From Nocardia niigatensis NBRC 100131 (GTDB lineage: Bacteria; Actinomycetota; Actinomycetes; Mycobacteriales; Mycobacteriaceae), in contig NZ_BAGC01000044.1 in the NCBI RefSeq assembly GCF_000308655.1, positions 62,001-126,000 of the forward strand: DNA of 64,000 nucleotides, read 5' to 3'. The notes under the pieces were generated by a model. The model was not told the DNA's origin, made no database searches, and saw nothing but the letters and a program-made list of their open reading frames with translations. This document shows positions 43,222 through 52,108 of the stretch, piece after piece; within the stretch, counting starts at the first letter, position 1; each line of letters opens with the position of its first letter. Made by a program: the position numbers and the translations under genes.

Positions 43222-43572
43222 ATGCAAATCCAGGTCTTCGCCGATAAGCACATCGGCGGCGGCGCGATCGCCCAGGAAGCGACCGACACCATCGCTTCGA
43301 TACTGGATCGGTTCGCTGATCACCTCACCCGGGTCGAGGCCCACATCACAGATGTGAACGGCCACAAGGGTGGTTTCGAGGACAGAAAGTGCACCCTCGA
43401 GGCGCGGCCCAAGGGCCAGCCACCGGTGGCGACCACCCACCACGCGGCCACCGCCGAGGAGGCCTACATCGGAGCCGCCGAGAGCATGGCTCACCTGCTC
43501 GACAGCAGATTCGGGCGGCTGCACCACGCCAAGGGCGGCGAATCGATCCGTCACCTGGTCGCTGAGCGCTAG
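43222..43572 (+). CDS. HPF/RaiA-like ribosome-associated protein
   Basis: The 116-aa product has the RaiA-type beta-alpha-beta layout: IQVFADKHIGGGAIAQEAT, a helix TIASILDRFADHLTRVEAHI, ITDVNGHKGGFEDRKCTLEA, and an AATAEEAYIGAAESMAHLLD helix. These proteins bind the small ribosomal subunit during slow growth or stress. It lacks the C-terminal dimerisation domain of long HPF (about 200 aa), so it is the short type. ATG 43222 has GGAG 7 nt upstream. Confidence 0.75.
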   Translation: MQIQVFADKHIGGGAIAQEATDTIASILDRFADHLTRVEAHITDVNGHKGGFEDRKCTLEARPKGQPPVATTHHAATAEEAYIGAAESMAHLLDSRFGRLHHAKGGESIRHLVAER

Positions 43573-43576
43573 CCTG

Positions 43577-43631
43577 ACTCTCGCACTCCCTCGGGGCGAA
43601 CCCCTGAAACCCCCGAATCCCCTGCGAGAGT
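43577..43631. terminator. Hairpins between convergent genes
   Basis: ACTCTCGCA (43577-43585) and TGCGAGAGT (43623-43631) form an outer stem, with an inner GGGG-CGAA-CCCC hairpin at 43593-43604. It fills the gap between the HPF-like gene and the opposite LuxR gene and likely ends both transcripts. Confidence 0.6.
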
Positions 43632-43636
43632 GACTA

Positions 43637-44518
43637 TTACGGAAGAAGCCCGAGGCGGCGTGCGCGCACGACCGCCTCGTGGCGATTGTGCGCACCGAGT
43701 TTGGTCATGGCACTGCGCAAGTAGCTCTTGACCGTTTCCGGGCGCACCGAAAGTCGTTGCGCTGCTTCCAGATTCGTGCAACCCAGCGCGACCTGGGCAA
43801 GGACGTCCAGTTCCCGGGGCGCGAGGCTCACCGCGTCGTCCGGGGCCGCGACGCCGGACACCAGGCGCGCGAGCTTCTCGGTGACCTCCCGCAGGCGCTG
43901 CCGGGCCGAGGCATCCGACACCTCCTGGGTGATGCCGCGCAGTTCCGCGTGCAGATCCCGGAGTTGTTCGGTCACAACGGTATTGGCTTCGACGACGAAG
44001 GGATTGGCGGTAGTGACGGCTTCCCGCGCGAAGGAGAGCCGCAGTCGCCGATCCACTTCGTCGCGAATGGCCAGTTCCGTCGCGAGCCGGCGTCCGGCCT
44101 GCACCATCTCGTCGGCGATGCGGTCGCCGATCACCCCCGAATCCCGGTTGGCCACGTACAGCACCGCGCGCGCCTCGCCCTTCACCACCACCGGCACCGC
44201 CACGACCGCGCGCAGGCCCTCGCCGAGGACCGGGGCGTCGTAGTGGTGGGTGATGGTGGACGCGGAGCGATAGTCGGACACCGAACGCGGTTTGCCCGTC
44301 GCCACCACCGAGCCGCCCAGCCCGGAACTCGGGGCCACGGCCAGGCCGCGCATGCCGTTGGTGCGGGTGCCGACGAATTCGCTGAGCACCAGCATGCCCG
44401 CGTGCACCTCGCCGCCGAAGACGACCGGGAGCTTGCTGGCGGAGGCGAGAGTGCGCAGCTCAGCGCGCAGTGCGTCACCGTCGCTGGGGCGCAGGAGCCC
44501 GTCGGCGGCCGAAGTCAT
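43637..44518 (-). CDS. GAF domain LuxR-type transcription regulator
   Basis: The 293-aa protein has a GAF-type sensor at about 25-160 (VVFGGEVHAGMLVLSEFVGT, VVAVPVVVKGEARAVLYVAN), a helical linker and a C-terminal LuxR helix-turn-helix, LAPRELDVLAQVALGCTNLE, AQRLSVRPETVKSYLRSAMT, LGAHNRHEAVVRARR. It is expected to bind DNA and respond to a small ligand. The gene is divergent from two acyl-CoA ligase genes, only 55 nt apart, so it probably controls them. A similar regulator next to acyl-CoA genes is common in mycobacteria and Nocardia. Confidence 0.88.
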   Translation of the reverse strand: MTSAADGLLRPSDGDALRAELRTLASASKLPVVFGGEVHAGMLVLSEFVGTRTNGMRGLAVAPSSGLGGSVVATGKPRSVSDYRSASTITHHYDAPVLGEGLRAVVAVPVVVKGEARAVLYVANRDSGVIGDRIADEMVQAGRRLATELAIRDEVDRRLRLSFAREAVTTANPFVVEANTVVTEQLRDLHAELRGITQEVSDASARQRLREVTEKLARLVSGVAAPDDAVSLAPRELDVLAQVALGCTNLEAAQRLSVRPETVKSYLRSAMTKLGAHNRHEAVVRARRLGLLP

Positions 44519-44573
44519 CGGTCAGCCCCTTTCGGGGGTAGTCGGTGGTGAGTGTGATGTAGATCCTACTGGT

Positions 44574-46211
44574 GTGAGCGAGAGCATGAGCTACACCTTC
44601 GGAGTCTGGGATGCTCCCCTGCTGGGCGATACCATCGGCGCCAACCTGGACAAGACCGCGGCCGCGCATCCGGATCGCGAGGCGCTGATCGACTACACCA
44701 CCGGCACCCGCTGGACCTACCGCGAGTTCAACGCCGAGGTCGACGCGCTGGCGCTGGGCCTGCTGGCGGCCGGGATCGGTAAGGGCGACCGGGTGGGCAT
44801 CTGGGCTCCCAACTGCCCGCAGTGGACGCTGACCCAGTACGCGACCGCCAAGGTCGGCGCGATCCTGGTCAATATCAATCCCGCGTACCGGGCGCACGAA
44901 CTGCGATACGTGCTGCGCCAGGCCGGGATTCGGATGCTGATCGCGGCCCCGTCGTTCAAGACCTCGGACTACGCCGCCATGATCACCGAGGTGCGCCCGG
45001 AGTGCCCGGAGCTCGAGCAGGTGGTGCTGCTGGACAGCCTCGAGTGGCAGGACCTGTTCTCCACCGGCCGGGCCGCGAACCCGGATCTGCTGGCGGCGGC
45101 ACAGTCGGCGCTGTCCACCGATGATCCGATCAATATTCAATACACTTCCGGCACAACTGGTTTCCCCAAGGGCGCGACCCTGAGCCACCACAATATCCTC
45201 AACAACGGATATTTCGTGGGCGAGCTGTGCGGCTACACCGAGCAGGACCGGATCTGCATTCCGGTGCCCTTCTACCACTGCTTCGGCATGGTGATGGGCA
45301 ATCTGGCCGCCACCACGCACGGCGCGGCCATGATCATTCCGGCTCCGGCCTTCGATCCGCGCGTCACGCTGGAAGCCGTTGCGGCCGAACGCTGTACCTC
45401 CCTGTACGGGGTGCCGACCATGTTCATCGCCGAACTGGCCGATCCGGAGTTCGACACCTACGACCTGTCCTCGCTGCGCACCGGGATCATGGCGGGTTCA
45501 CCGTGCCCGGTGGAGGTGATGAAGCAGGTCATCGAGCGCATGGGCATGCGCGAGGTGAGCATCTGCTACGGCATGACGGAGACGAGCCCGGTGTCCACCC
45601 AGACCCGCGGCGACGATTCGCTGGTGCAGCGCACCGCCACCGTCGGCCGGGCCGGGCCCCATATCGAGGTCAAGATCGTGGACCCGGTGACCGGAGTGAC
45701 CGTGCCGCGCGGCGCGGCCGGTGAGCTGTGCACCCGCGGCTACTCGGTGATGCTGGGCTATTGGGGCGAACCGGAGAAGACCGCCGAGGCCATCGACACC
45801 GCGCGCTGGATGCACACCGGCGACCTGGCCACCATGGACGACGAGGGTTACGTGGCCATCACCGGCCGCATCAAGGACATGGTCATCCGCGGCGGCGAGA
45901 ACATCTACCCGCGCGAGATCGAGGAATTCCTCTACACCCATCCCGATATCGTCGACGCCCAGGTGATCGGCGTCCCCGACGTCAAGTACGGCGAGGAGCT
46001 GATGGCGTGGATCCGGATGCGCCCGGACACAACGCCTTTGACCACAGAGAGCCTGCGCGAGTACTGCACGGGCAAGCTCGCCCACTACAAGATTCCCCGC
46101 TATGTGCACGTCGTCGAGGAGTTCCCGATGACCGTGACCGGCAAGATTCGCAAGGTCGAGATGCGCGAGATCGGCGCGCGACTACTCGGCCTGACCGAGG
46201 AGCAGAAATGA
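44574..46211 (+). CDS. AMP-forming acyl-CoA synthetase (FadD-type)
   Basis: The 545-aa enzyme has the adenylation P-loop YTSGTTGFPKGATLSH, the A5 motif YGMTETSPV, A7 GWMHTGDLATMDDEG (as WMHTGDL), A8 GRIKDMVIRGGENIYPREIE and the catalytic Lys in VTGKIRKVEM. It activates a carboxylic acid, likely a medium or long fatty acid, to its CoA thioester. GTG 44574 is preferred to ATG 44586 because both are in frame and the first follows directly from the promoter. Co-translated with the next ligase (ATGA overlap). Confidence 0.9.
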   Translation: MSESMSYTFGVWDAPLLGDTIGANLDKTAAAHPDREALIDYTTGTRWTYREFNAEVDALALGLLAAGIGKGDRVGIWAPNCPQWTLTQYATAKVGAILVNINPAYRAHELRYVLRQAGIRMLIAAPSFKTSDYAAMITEVRPECPELEQVVLLDSLEWQDLFSTGRAANPDLLAAAQSALSTDDPINIQYTSGTTGFPKGATLSHHNILNNGYFVGELCGYTEQDRICIPVPFYHCFGMVMGNLAATTHGAAMIIPAPAFDPRVTLEAVAAERCTSLYGVPTMFIAELADPEFDTYDLSSLRTGIMAGSPCPVEVMKQVIERMGMREVSICYGMTETSPVSTQTRGDDSLVQRTATVGRAGPHIEVKIVDPVTGVTVPRGAAGELCTRGYSVMLGYWGEPEKTAEAIDTARWMHTGDLATMDDEGYVAITGRIKDMVIRGGENIYPREIEEFLYTHPDIVDAQVIGVPDVKYGEELMAWIRMRPDTTPLTTESLREYCTGKLAHYKIPRYVHVVEEFPMTVTGKIRKVEMREIGARLLGLTEEQK

Positions 46212-47971
46212 ATGCATTGAGAAACGATTCCGTCAGGGGCGGGGCGACGGGTGGGCCTGGCAATACCGAGGCCTACCGCGCGGCGCGTGACGGACTGCTG
46301 GCCGTCTCGACGGATTACGACGCGGCGGTGCGCGAGTTCGAGTGGCCGCTGCTGACCGGCGAATTCAACTGGGCGACCGACTGGTTCGATCACATCGCCC
46401 GCGGCAACGACCGGCCCGCGCTGTGGATCGTCGAGGAGGACGGCTCCGAGCAGCGGATCAGCTTCGCCGAGATGGCCGAGCGCTCGGATCGGGTGGCCAC
46501 CTGGCTGGCCGGGCTGGGCGTCGGCAAGGGCGACCGGGTGGTGCTCATGCTGGGCAATCAGGCCGAGTTGTGGGAGGCCATGCTGGCGGTGGCCAAGCTG
46601 GGCGCGGTCATCATGCCCACCACCGGAGCGCTGGGCCCCGCCGATCTGAGCGACCGGATCGAGCGCGGCGGAGCGCGTTTCGTCATCGCGAATCGCAGGG
46701 ACACCGGCAAGTTCGACGAGGTGCCGGGCGACTACACGCGAATCGTGGTGGGCGAGGCGGAATCGTCGGAAGGCACCTCCGGCTGGCACGAGTACGCCGC
46801 AGCAGCGTCGGTCGAGTCGGCCGGGCCGTTCCGGGCCGTCACCGAGGTGACCGATCCACTGCTGGTGTATTTCACCTCCGGCACCACCAGCAAGCCGAAG
46901 ATGGTGCAGCACTCGCAGATCAGCTACCCGGTCGGTCATTTGAGCACCATGTACTGGATCGGCGTCCGGCCCGGCGACGTGCACCTGGCCATCAGCGCGC
47001 CCGGCTGGGCCAAGCACGCCTGGAGCTGCTTCTTCGCGCCTTGGCTGGCCGAGGCGACCATATTCGTCTACAACTACGCGCGTTTCGACGCCGCCGCGCT
47101 GCTCGATCAGCTGCGCCGGGCGGAGGTGAACACGTTCTGCGCGCCACCCACGGTGTGGCGCATGCTGATCCAGGCGGATCTGGGCGAGCGTCCGATCGGC
47201 TTGCGTGAAATCCTCGGCGCGGGTGAGCCATTGAACCCCGATGTCATCGCCCAGGTGGAGAAGGCATGGGGCCTGACCATCCGCGACGGCTTCGGCCAGA
47301 CGGAAACCACGCTCCAGGTGGGCAATACGCCCGGCCAGCGGCTCGTGCCCGGTTCCATGGGCCGGCCCGCGCCGGGCGTGCCGGTGGTGCTGGTGGATCC
47401 GATCACCGGGCAGCTCGCCGACGAGGGCGAGATCTGCCTGGATCTGGCTGCGGCGCCGGTCAATCTGATGACCGGCTACCTCGGTGATCCGGAGCGCAAC
47501 GCCGCGGTCATGGAGGGCGGCTACTACCACACCGGAGATGTAGCGGTGCGGGACGCGGACGGGTACATCACCTACATCGGCCGCACCGACGACGTCTTCA
47601 AGTCCTCCGACTACAAGGTGTCCCCGTTCGAGCTGGAGAGCGTGCTCATCGAGCATCCGGCCGTGGTCGAGGCGGCGGTGGTGCCGCAGCCGGATGACAC
47701 GCGGCTCGCGGTGCCCAAGGCGTACGTGGCGCTGGCGGCAGGATGGGAGCCGAACCGCGAAACCGCCCGCGCCATCCTGGAATACGCCCGCGATCACCTG
47801 GCCCCGTACCTGCGGGTCCGCCGACTGGAGTTCACCGAGCTACCGAAGACCATCTCCGGCAAGATCCGCCGCGTCGACCTGCGCAATCGCGAGGAGCAGG
47901 CGCACGCGGCCGGCGAGACCATCCCCACCGAGTACCGCTACGAGGAAGTACTGAGCGACACCACCCGCTGA
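46208..47971 (+). CDS. AMP-forming acyl-CoA synthetase, acetyl/short-chain type
   Basis: A 587-aa protein with VYFTSGTTSKPKMVQHSQIS as P-loop, GFGQTETTLQVGNTPG, GGYYHTGDVAVRDADGYITY, GRTDDVFKSSDYKVSPFELE and PKTISGKIRRVDL with the catalytic Lys. N-terminal FEWPLLTGEFNWATDWFDHI and the TSGTTSKPK loop are of the acetyl-CoA synthetase/MACS type. It overlaps the previous ligase by 4 nt, so the two act together, perhaps on two acids of one degradation route. No thiolase, dehydrogenase or transporter gene is adjacent. Confidence 0.9.
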   Translation: MNALRNDSVRGGATGGPGNTEAYRAARDGLLAVSTDYDAAVREFEWPLLTGEFNWATDWFDHIARGNDRPALWIVEEDGSEQRISFAEMAERSDRVATWLAGLGVGKGDRVVLMLGNQAELWEAMLAVAKLGAVIMPTTGALGPADLSDRIERGGARFVIANRRDTGKFDEVPGDYTRIVVGEAESSEGTSGWHEYAAAASVESAGPFRAVTEVTDPLLVYFTSGTTSKPKMVQHSQISYPVGHLSTMYWIGVRPGDVHLAISAPGWAKHAWSCFFAPWLAEATIFVYNYARFDAAALLDQLRRAEVNTFCAPPTVWRMLIQADLGERPIGLREILGAGEPLNPDVIAQVEKAWGLTIRDGFGQTETTLQVGNTPGQRLVPGSMGRPAPGVPVVLVDPITGQLADEGEICLDLAAAPVNLMTGYLGDPERNAAVMEGGYYHTGDVAVRDADGYITYIGRTDDVFKSSDYKVSPFELESVLIEHPAVVEAAVVPQPDDTRLAVPKAYVALAAGWEPNRETARAILEYARDHLAPYLRVRRLEFTELPKTISGKIRRVDLRNREEQAHAAGETIPTEYRYEEVLSDTTR

Positions 47972-48012
47972 ATCCGCGTCTCCCCCTGCCCCTACGACAG
48001 ACCTGAGCTCCC

Positions 48013-48204
48013 ATGCCCCACACCCTCGAATCCGCCACCGCCTACGTCATCGCCGCCCTGGAGGCGAAGGGGACGGCGTCCCGCGAGGACTTCGACGTGC
48101 CCGGGATCGTCAGTACGACCCACAACATCACGCAGACATGGGATTTCCGGGCGGTCGACCGCCGCCGGTTCTGGGGCATCGCGGCCACCTTCCTGCGCGC
48201 CTGA
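48013..48204 (+). CDS. Conserved 63-aa protein, copy A
   Basis: A small soluble protein: PHTLESATAYVIAALEAKGT, REDFDVPGIV, TTHNITQTWDF and a C-terminal FWGIAATFLRA helix. It matches the protein at 51380-51571 in length and at about 39 of 63 positions. The family is unknown to me. ATG 48013. It lies between the ligases and three AraC-type genes. Codon use fits the genome. Confidence 0.7.
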   Translation: MPHTLESATAYVIAALEAKGTASREDFDVPGIVSTTHNITQTWDFRAVDRRRFWGIAATFLRA

Positions 48205-48329
48205 CCCGCAGAAAGAACAGGGAGCGACGCCCGCTCGCCCGCGTTCACAAGAATTCGGGGGCGAGCGGGCTGTCTCACAGTTCGGTGAATTCCGGGTTTC
48301 CGGCCGCGAATTCCCCGCACCATTGGCTG

Positions 48330-49250
48330 ATGCACACCTCCGACTCCGTGCTGCTGCCACGTTTCGTCCTGACGCGCGCCGCGGCCGCGGGCCTGGATCC
48401 GGCGCGGCTCGCGCGTGACGCCGGTATGCCGAGCTGGTTGCTGACCGACAGCGACGCCCGGGTGCCCAGTGACTATTTCCCACGGCTGTGGGAGCTACTG
48501 GAGTACCAACTGGACGACCCGGAGTTCACCCTGCGGTCCACCGGCAGTTATCGGCTCGGGGAATTCGGGCTGATCGACTATCTGGTCTCGACGGCCGAGA
48601 CCGTCGGCGCGGGACTGGGCGTGCTGGGACCGTATGTCGGGTCGGTGTCCACCAATTTCCGCATCGAACCGGGTGCGCAGACCGAGACCGAATCCACCTT
48701 CGACGTCTACACCGTCAACAACGAGGGCCGGGGCCGCGACCTGTCGGTGCAGATGGCGCTGGCCACGCTGGTCTGGCGCATGCGCCAGACGACCGGGCGG
48801 CCGATGGATCCGGTGCGGGTCCAGTTCCGCGAACCCGCGCCGCGCCGCCTCGACGCCTTCACCGAGCAATTCGGCACGGCCCGGCTGGATTTCGGCGCCC
48901 CGATCGACCGGATCACCTACCGCAGCGCGGACTTCGAGCTGCCCCAGATCACCGCGGACCCGCTGCTGGCGGCGGTCCTGCGCCGCCACGCCGCCACCAT
49001 GCCGCCCCCGCCGCCGCGCGCCACCGAGTGGCCGGACCGGGTGGCCGCAGTGCTGGCCGAGGTGCTCGACAGCACCGACGCGATGCTCGATCACGTCGCC
49101 CGCCGGCTCTACACCAGTCCGCGCACCCTCCAGCGCCGGCTCGCCGAATCCGGCACCACCTGGCGCCTCGAGGTCGATCGCGCTCGCAAGCGACATCTCG
49201 AGTTGCTCGAAATCCACTGGGCCGCCGACCACGACGACGAGCCCACATGA
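48330..49250 (+). CDS. AraC-type regulator 1, C-terminally short
   Basis: A 306-aa protein. The N-terminal 190 residues match the Arabinose_bd-type ligand domain (VLLPRFVLTRAAAAGLDPAR, then YFPRLWELLEYQL and GEFGLIDYLVS). Only the first AraC helix-turn-helix is present: MLDHVARRLYTSPRTLQRRL. The second (normally AxxLGFSxxSxFxRAFRRW) is missing; the chain ends HLELLEIHWAADHDDEPT. It may not bind DNA on its own. ATG 48330. The stop overlaps the next gene by ATGA. Confidence 0.82.
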   Translation: MHTSDSVLLPRFVLTRAAAAGLDPARLARDAGMPSWLLTDSDARVPSDYFPRLWELLEYQLDDPEFTLRSTGSYRLGEFGLIDYLVSTAETVGAGLGVLGPYVGSVSTNFRIEPGAQTETESTFDVYTVNNEGRGRDLSVQMALATLVWRMRQTTGRPMDPVRVQFREPAPRRLDAFTEQFGTARLDFGAPIDRITYRSADFELPQITADPLLAAVLRRHAATMPPPPPRATEWPDRVAAVLAEVLDSTDAMLDHVARRLYTSPRTLQRRLAESGTTWRLEVDRARKRHLELLEIHWAADHDDEPT

Positions 49251-50119
49251 CCGCCTCGGACAGTGTGCTGCTGGCCCGGTTCGTGCTGACCCGAGTACGG
49301 GCGGCGGGACTGGATCCGGTGGAGTTGGCGCGGGCGGCGGGAATCGGGGCCGGCGCGCTGGACGGGCCACCGGGAAGCATTCCGGGGCAGTGCTATCCGC
49401 GGTTGTGGGAATTGTTCGAGCGCAGGGCGGAATTGCCGCACGTGGGACTGCGGGCGGCCGAACGGTATGGAATGGGGGAACTGGGGATGATTGATTATCT
49501 GCTCGCCACGGCCTCGACCGTGGGCGACGGGTTGAGGGCCGCAGGGGAATTCGGGTCGGCGCTATCGACCGCACGGCGGCTGGCCGTGGTCGGCGAGGAC
49601 GACCGGCACGTCACCTTCGCGGCGGAAACGGCCGAGAAGAGCCGGGGCGCGGAGGTCGCCGCGCAGGCGAGTTTCGCCTTCCTGACCGCTCGCGCGCGAC
49701 TCGGCGCGCGCGAGCGGATCGCGCCGGTCGCGGTGACTCTGCGGGAACGCGCGCCGCGCCACCACGCGCCGTACACCGAGTTCTTCGGCACCGCCGCCGT
49801 CGATTTCGGCGCCGACGCCGACACGCTCACGCTGCATCGCACGGATCTGGACCGGCGGCAGTTCACCGCCGATCCGGGGCTGGCGGCCGTGCTGCGCCGC
49901 GCCGCGACGGTGGCGACCCTGTCCACCCCGCCCGCGCGGGCCTGGGCCGATCTGCTTGCCGCCGAACTCGATTCGCTGTCCACGCTGGACACGGTGTCGA
50001 TCGACGAGATGGCGCGGCGCCTGGACACCAGCCCACGCACGCTGCAGCGGCGACTGGCCGCCGCCGGAACCAGCTGGAGCCGGGAGCTGGCGAGCGCACG
50101 CCGCCGGGCCGCGTGGTGA
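49247..50119 (+). CDS. AraC-type regulator 2, C-terminally short
   Basis: A 290-aa paralogue of the preceding gene, with VLLARFVLTRVRAAGLDPVE, YPRLWELFERRA and GMGELGMIDYLLA in the ligand domain and ISIDEMARRL-like VSIDEMARRLDTSPRTLQRR as the only helix-turn-helix; it then stops after ELASARRRAAW. The second DNA-binding half is missing, as in copy 1. ATG 49247 overlaps the stop of copy 1 by 4 nt. Shares the plan of the other two, so they arose by tandem duplication. Confidence 0.82.
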   Translation: MTASDSVLLARFVLTRVRAAGLDPVELARAAGIGAGALDGPPGSIPGQCYPRLWELFERRAELPHVGLRAAERYGMGELGMIDYLLATASTVGDGLRAAGEFGSALSTARRLAVVGEDDRHVTFAAETAEKSRGAEVAAQASFAFLTARARLGARERIAPVAVTLRERAPRHHAPYTEFFGTAAVDFGADADTLTLHRTDLDRRQFTADPGLAAVLRRAATVATLSTPPARAWADLLAAELDSLSTLDTVSIDEMARRLDTSPRTLQRRLAAAGTSWSRELASARRRAAW

Positions 50120-50128
50120 TGGGCGCCC

Positions 50129-51121
50129 GTGACTACTCGATCCGACTATCACGACAGCATTCTGATGGCCCGGTTCGCATTGGAACGGGCGGCCCGGGCA
50201 GGCCTCGACCCGGAGCGGATCGCCCGGCTGGCAGGGGTTCCCACCTGGCGCGAGGGCGGTGAGGGAACGCGGGTGTCGTCCCGCTACTGCCTGCGGGTCT
50301 GGGAGCTGCTCGAGCAGGAGACCGGTGACCCGGATATCGCGCTGCGGGTGTCCGAGGAGAGCACGACCGGAGAATTCGGGCTGCTGGAGTATCTGTTCCT
50401 GTCCGCGGAGACCTTCGGCGCGGCGCTGGACGCCTGCGTGCGCCACTCCGGCAGTCTGACAACGAGTTACACCTTCCGGATCGCGAATCGCACCGAGCAC
50501 GAGGTCTGCTACGAGGTGGTGTCCGGCGTCGAGGACTGCCGCGGCCGGGAACTGTTGGTGCAGGCCGTTTTCGCGTTGCTCGTGGGCCGGGGCCGGGCAG
50601 CCACCCGGGGCCCGATCGTGCCCGCGCAGGTGCGGTTCCGGCAGGCCGCGCCGGCCGATCTCGCCGGGTTCAACGAGCTGTTCGGCACCCGCGCAATCGA
50701 TTTCGGGAGCACGATCGACGCGGTGACAATACGGGCGACGGATCTGGCACTGCCCATGAAGTCGGCCGATCCGGAGTTGACGGCCGTGCTGCTGTCCTAC
50801 GCGGCCACCCTGCCGGCCACTCCCGAGTTCGGCGTCACGTGGCTGGATCAGCTCGGCACTGTCCTCGACACCGCCCTCGAGGAGGGCACGGCGACACTGG
50901 AAGTGGTAGCGCGGCGGCTGCTGACATCACCAAGATCACTTCAACGCCGCCTGACCGAGTCAGGAACCAGCTGGCGTCGTGAGGTGGATTGCGCACGCCG
51001 CCGCAGATTGCAACGGGCCGAACACCTTCCACGCGCCCAGCAGGCGGAATTCCTGGGATACGCGGATCCCGCGAGCCTGCGGCGGGCCGTGCACCGGTGG
51101 CGCGACCGCGATGATTCCTGA
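50129..51121 (+). CDS. AraC-type regulator 3, full length
   Basis: The 330-aa third paralogue keeps the ligand domain (ILMARFALERAARAGLDPER, GEFGLLEYLFLSAETFGAAL) and has a complete DNA-binding part: VVARRLLTSPRSLQRRLTES and then AEFLGYADPASLRRAVHRWR, which matches the second AraC helix-turn-helix. It can therefore be the DNA-binding member of the trio. GTG 50129, 9 nt after the stop of copy 2. Target unknown; the flanking 63-aa genes are candidates. Confidence 0.85.
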   Translation: MTTRSDYHDSILMARFALERAARAGLDPERIARLAGVPTWREGGEGTRVSSRYCLRVWELLEQETGDPDIALRVSEESTTGEFGLLEYLFLSAETFGAALDACVRHSGSLTTSYTFRIANRTEHEVCYEVVSGVEDCRGRELLVQAVFALLVGRGRAATRGPIVPAQVRFRQAAPADLAGFNELFGTRAIDFGSTIDAVTIRATDLALPMKSADPELTAVLLSYAATLPATPEFGVTWLDQLGTVLDTALEEGTATLEVVARRLLTSPRSLQRRLTESGTSWRREVDCARRRRLQRAEHLPRAQQAEFLGYADPASLRRAVHRWRDRDDS

Positions 51122-51379
51122 AAGCTGGACCCTGCGCACAGGCCGAAATCGCACCTACCGTACGGTATTCCGGCAACCACACAGCAAGGTTGGCGTGTCC
51201 TGTCCCGGTTTGGCGTCTTCGGAACTCCCGCGCGACGCGGCCGGAAACAAAACTGGACGGAAACGCCACGACGCGCCCGCCGCGAGGCTCGCCAGGGCGT
51301 TTGCGATGCGTGGTTGTGGCCGACGCTGTCCACGGCCACGCATACCCATCCGGTCCCGGTCCTCGATTGGAGCTTCCCA

Positions 51380-51571
51380 GTGCCCCACACCGCAGAAACC
51401 GCCACCGCCTACGTCGTCACCGCCGTGGAGGCCAAGGGCACCGCCACCCGGCACGACTTCGATATCCCGAGCATCGTCAACATCACACACAGCCTCACCG
51501 AGAGCTGGGATTTCAACAGCGTGGACCCGAACATGTTCTGGAACATCGTCGCCACCTTCCTCGAGCACTGA
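51380..51571 (+). CDS. Conserved 63-aa protein, copy B
   Basis: Starts at GTG 51380 with GGAG 8-11 nt upstream. Sequence PHTAETATAYVVTAVEAKGT, RHDFDIPSIV, TESWDFNSVDPNMFWNIVAT tracks copy A (48013) over its full length without gaps. Differences lie mainly in surface-type residues, so both copies look functional. The two copies bracket the three AraC-type genes. Function not known. Confidence 0.7.
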   Translation: MPHTAETATAYVVTAVEAKGTATRHDFDIPSIVNITHSLTESWDFNSVDPNMFWNIVATFLEH

Positions 51572-51598
51572 GTTCGATCCAGCGCTGAGGATTCGGCG

Positions 51599-52108
51599 CT
51601 AGACGCCGTCGACGGAGAGCGTGGCGTTCATCAGGTTCATGGCGGCCGCACACGGATCGGGTTGCGCGGCATGTCCGCGGTTCTGCACCCACCACGTGAC
51701 GGTCCCGGTATCGGCGACTGTCACCGCACAGCTGCCGGGATCCTTCGGATCGCGCCAGTACATGCCGCCGAAGTGCTTCACCACCAGACGCTCGATCTGG
51801 TAGCCGAATTGATCGGCGATCTGGACCTCGCGCGCGAGGGTGTCGTCACGCAGCCAGGCATAGGTCAGGTCGACCGTGCCGCCGCCGGCGTTGGTGCCGG
51901 TCCAGTTACACACGGTGGGCGCGCTCTGCTGCCGCAGACCGGTGGCGTTGATGGCGCCCGCCAGCTTCTGGTCGTCGATCGGACCGCAGCCCGCCAGCAG
52001 GTTCGGATCCTCGGCGGGCCGCACCTGGGTCCGGTGATCGCCGTGCGAACAACCCGACAGTGCGGCGATCAGCATCGCCGCCGCCGCGATTCGCGCGCGT
52101 AGCGCCAT
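51599..52108 (-). CDS. DUF3558 lipoprotein
   Basis: A 169-aa secreted lipoprotein: signal ARIAAAAMLIAALSGCSHGD with lipobox LSGC at about 20. The mature part has Cys residues and Trp-rich segments (CNWTGTNAGGGTVDLTYAWL, VTWWVQNRGHAAQPDPCAAA) typical of DUF3558. These occur in pairs in mycobacteria (LprB/LprC-like) and have no clear role. ATG 52108 overlaps the stop of the upstream paralogue (TGATG), so they are one operon. Confidence 0.85.
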   Translation of the reverse strand: MALRARIAAAAMLIAALSGCSHGDHRTQVRPAEDPNLLAGCGPIDDQKLAGAINATGLRQQSAPTVCNWTGTNAGGGTVDLTYAWLRDDTLAREVQIADQFGYQIERLVVKHFGGMYWRDPKDPGSCAVTVADTGTVTWWVQNRGHAAQPDPCAAAMNLMNATLSVDGV

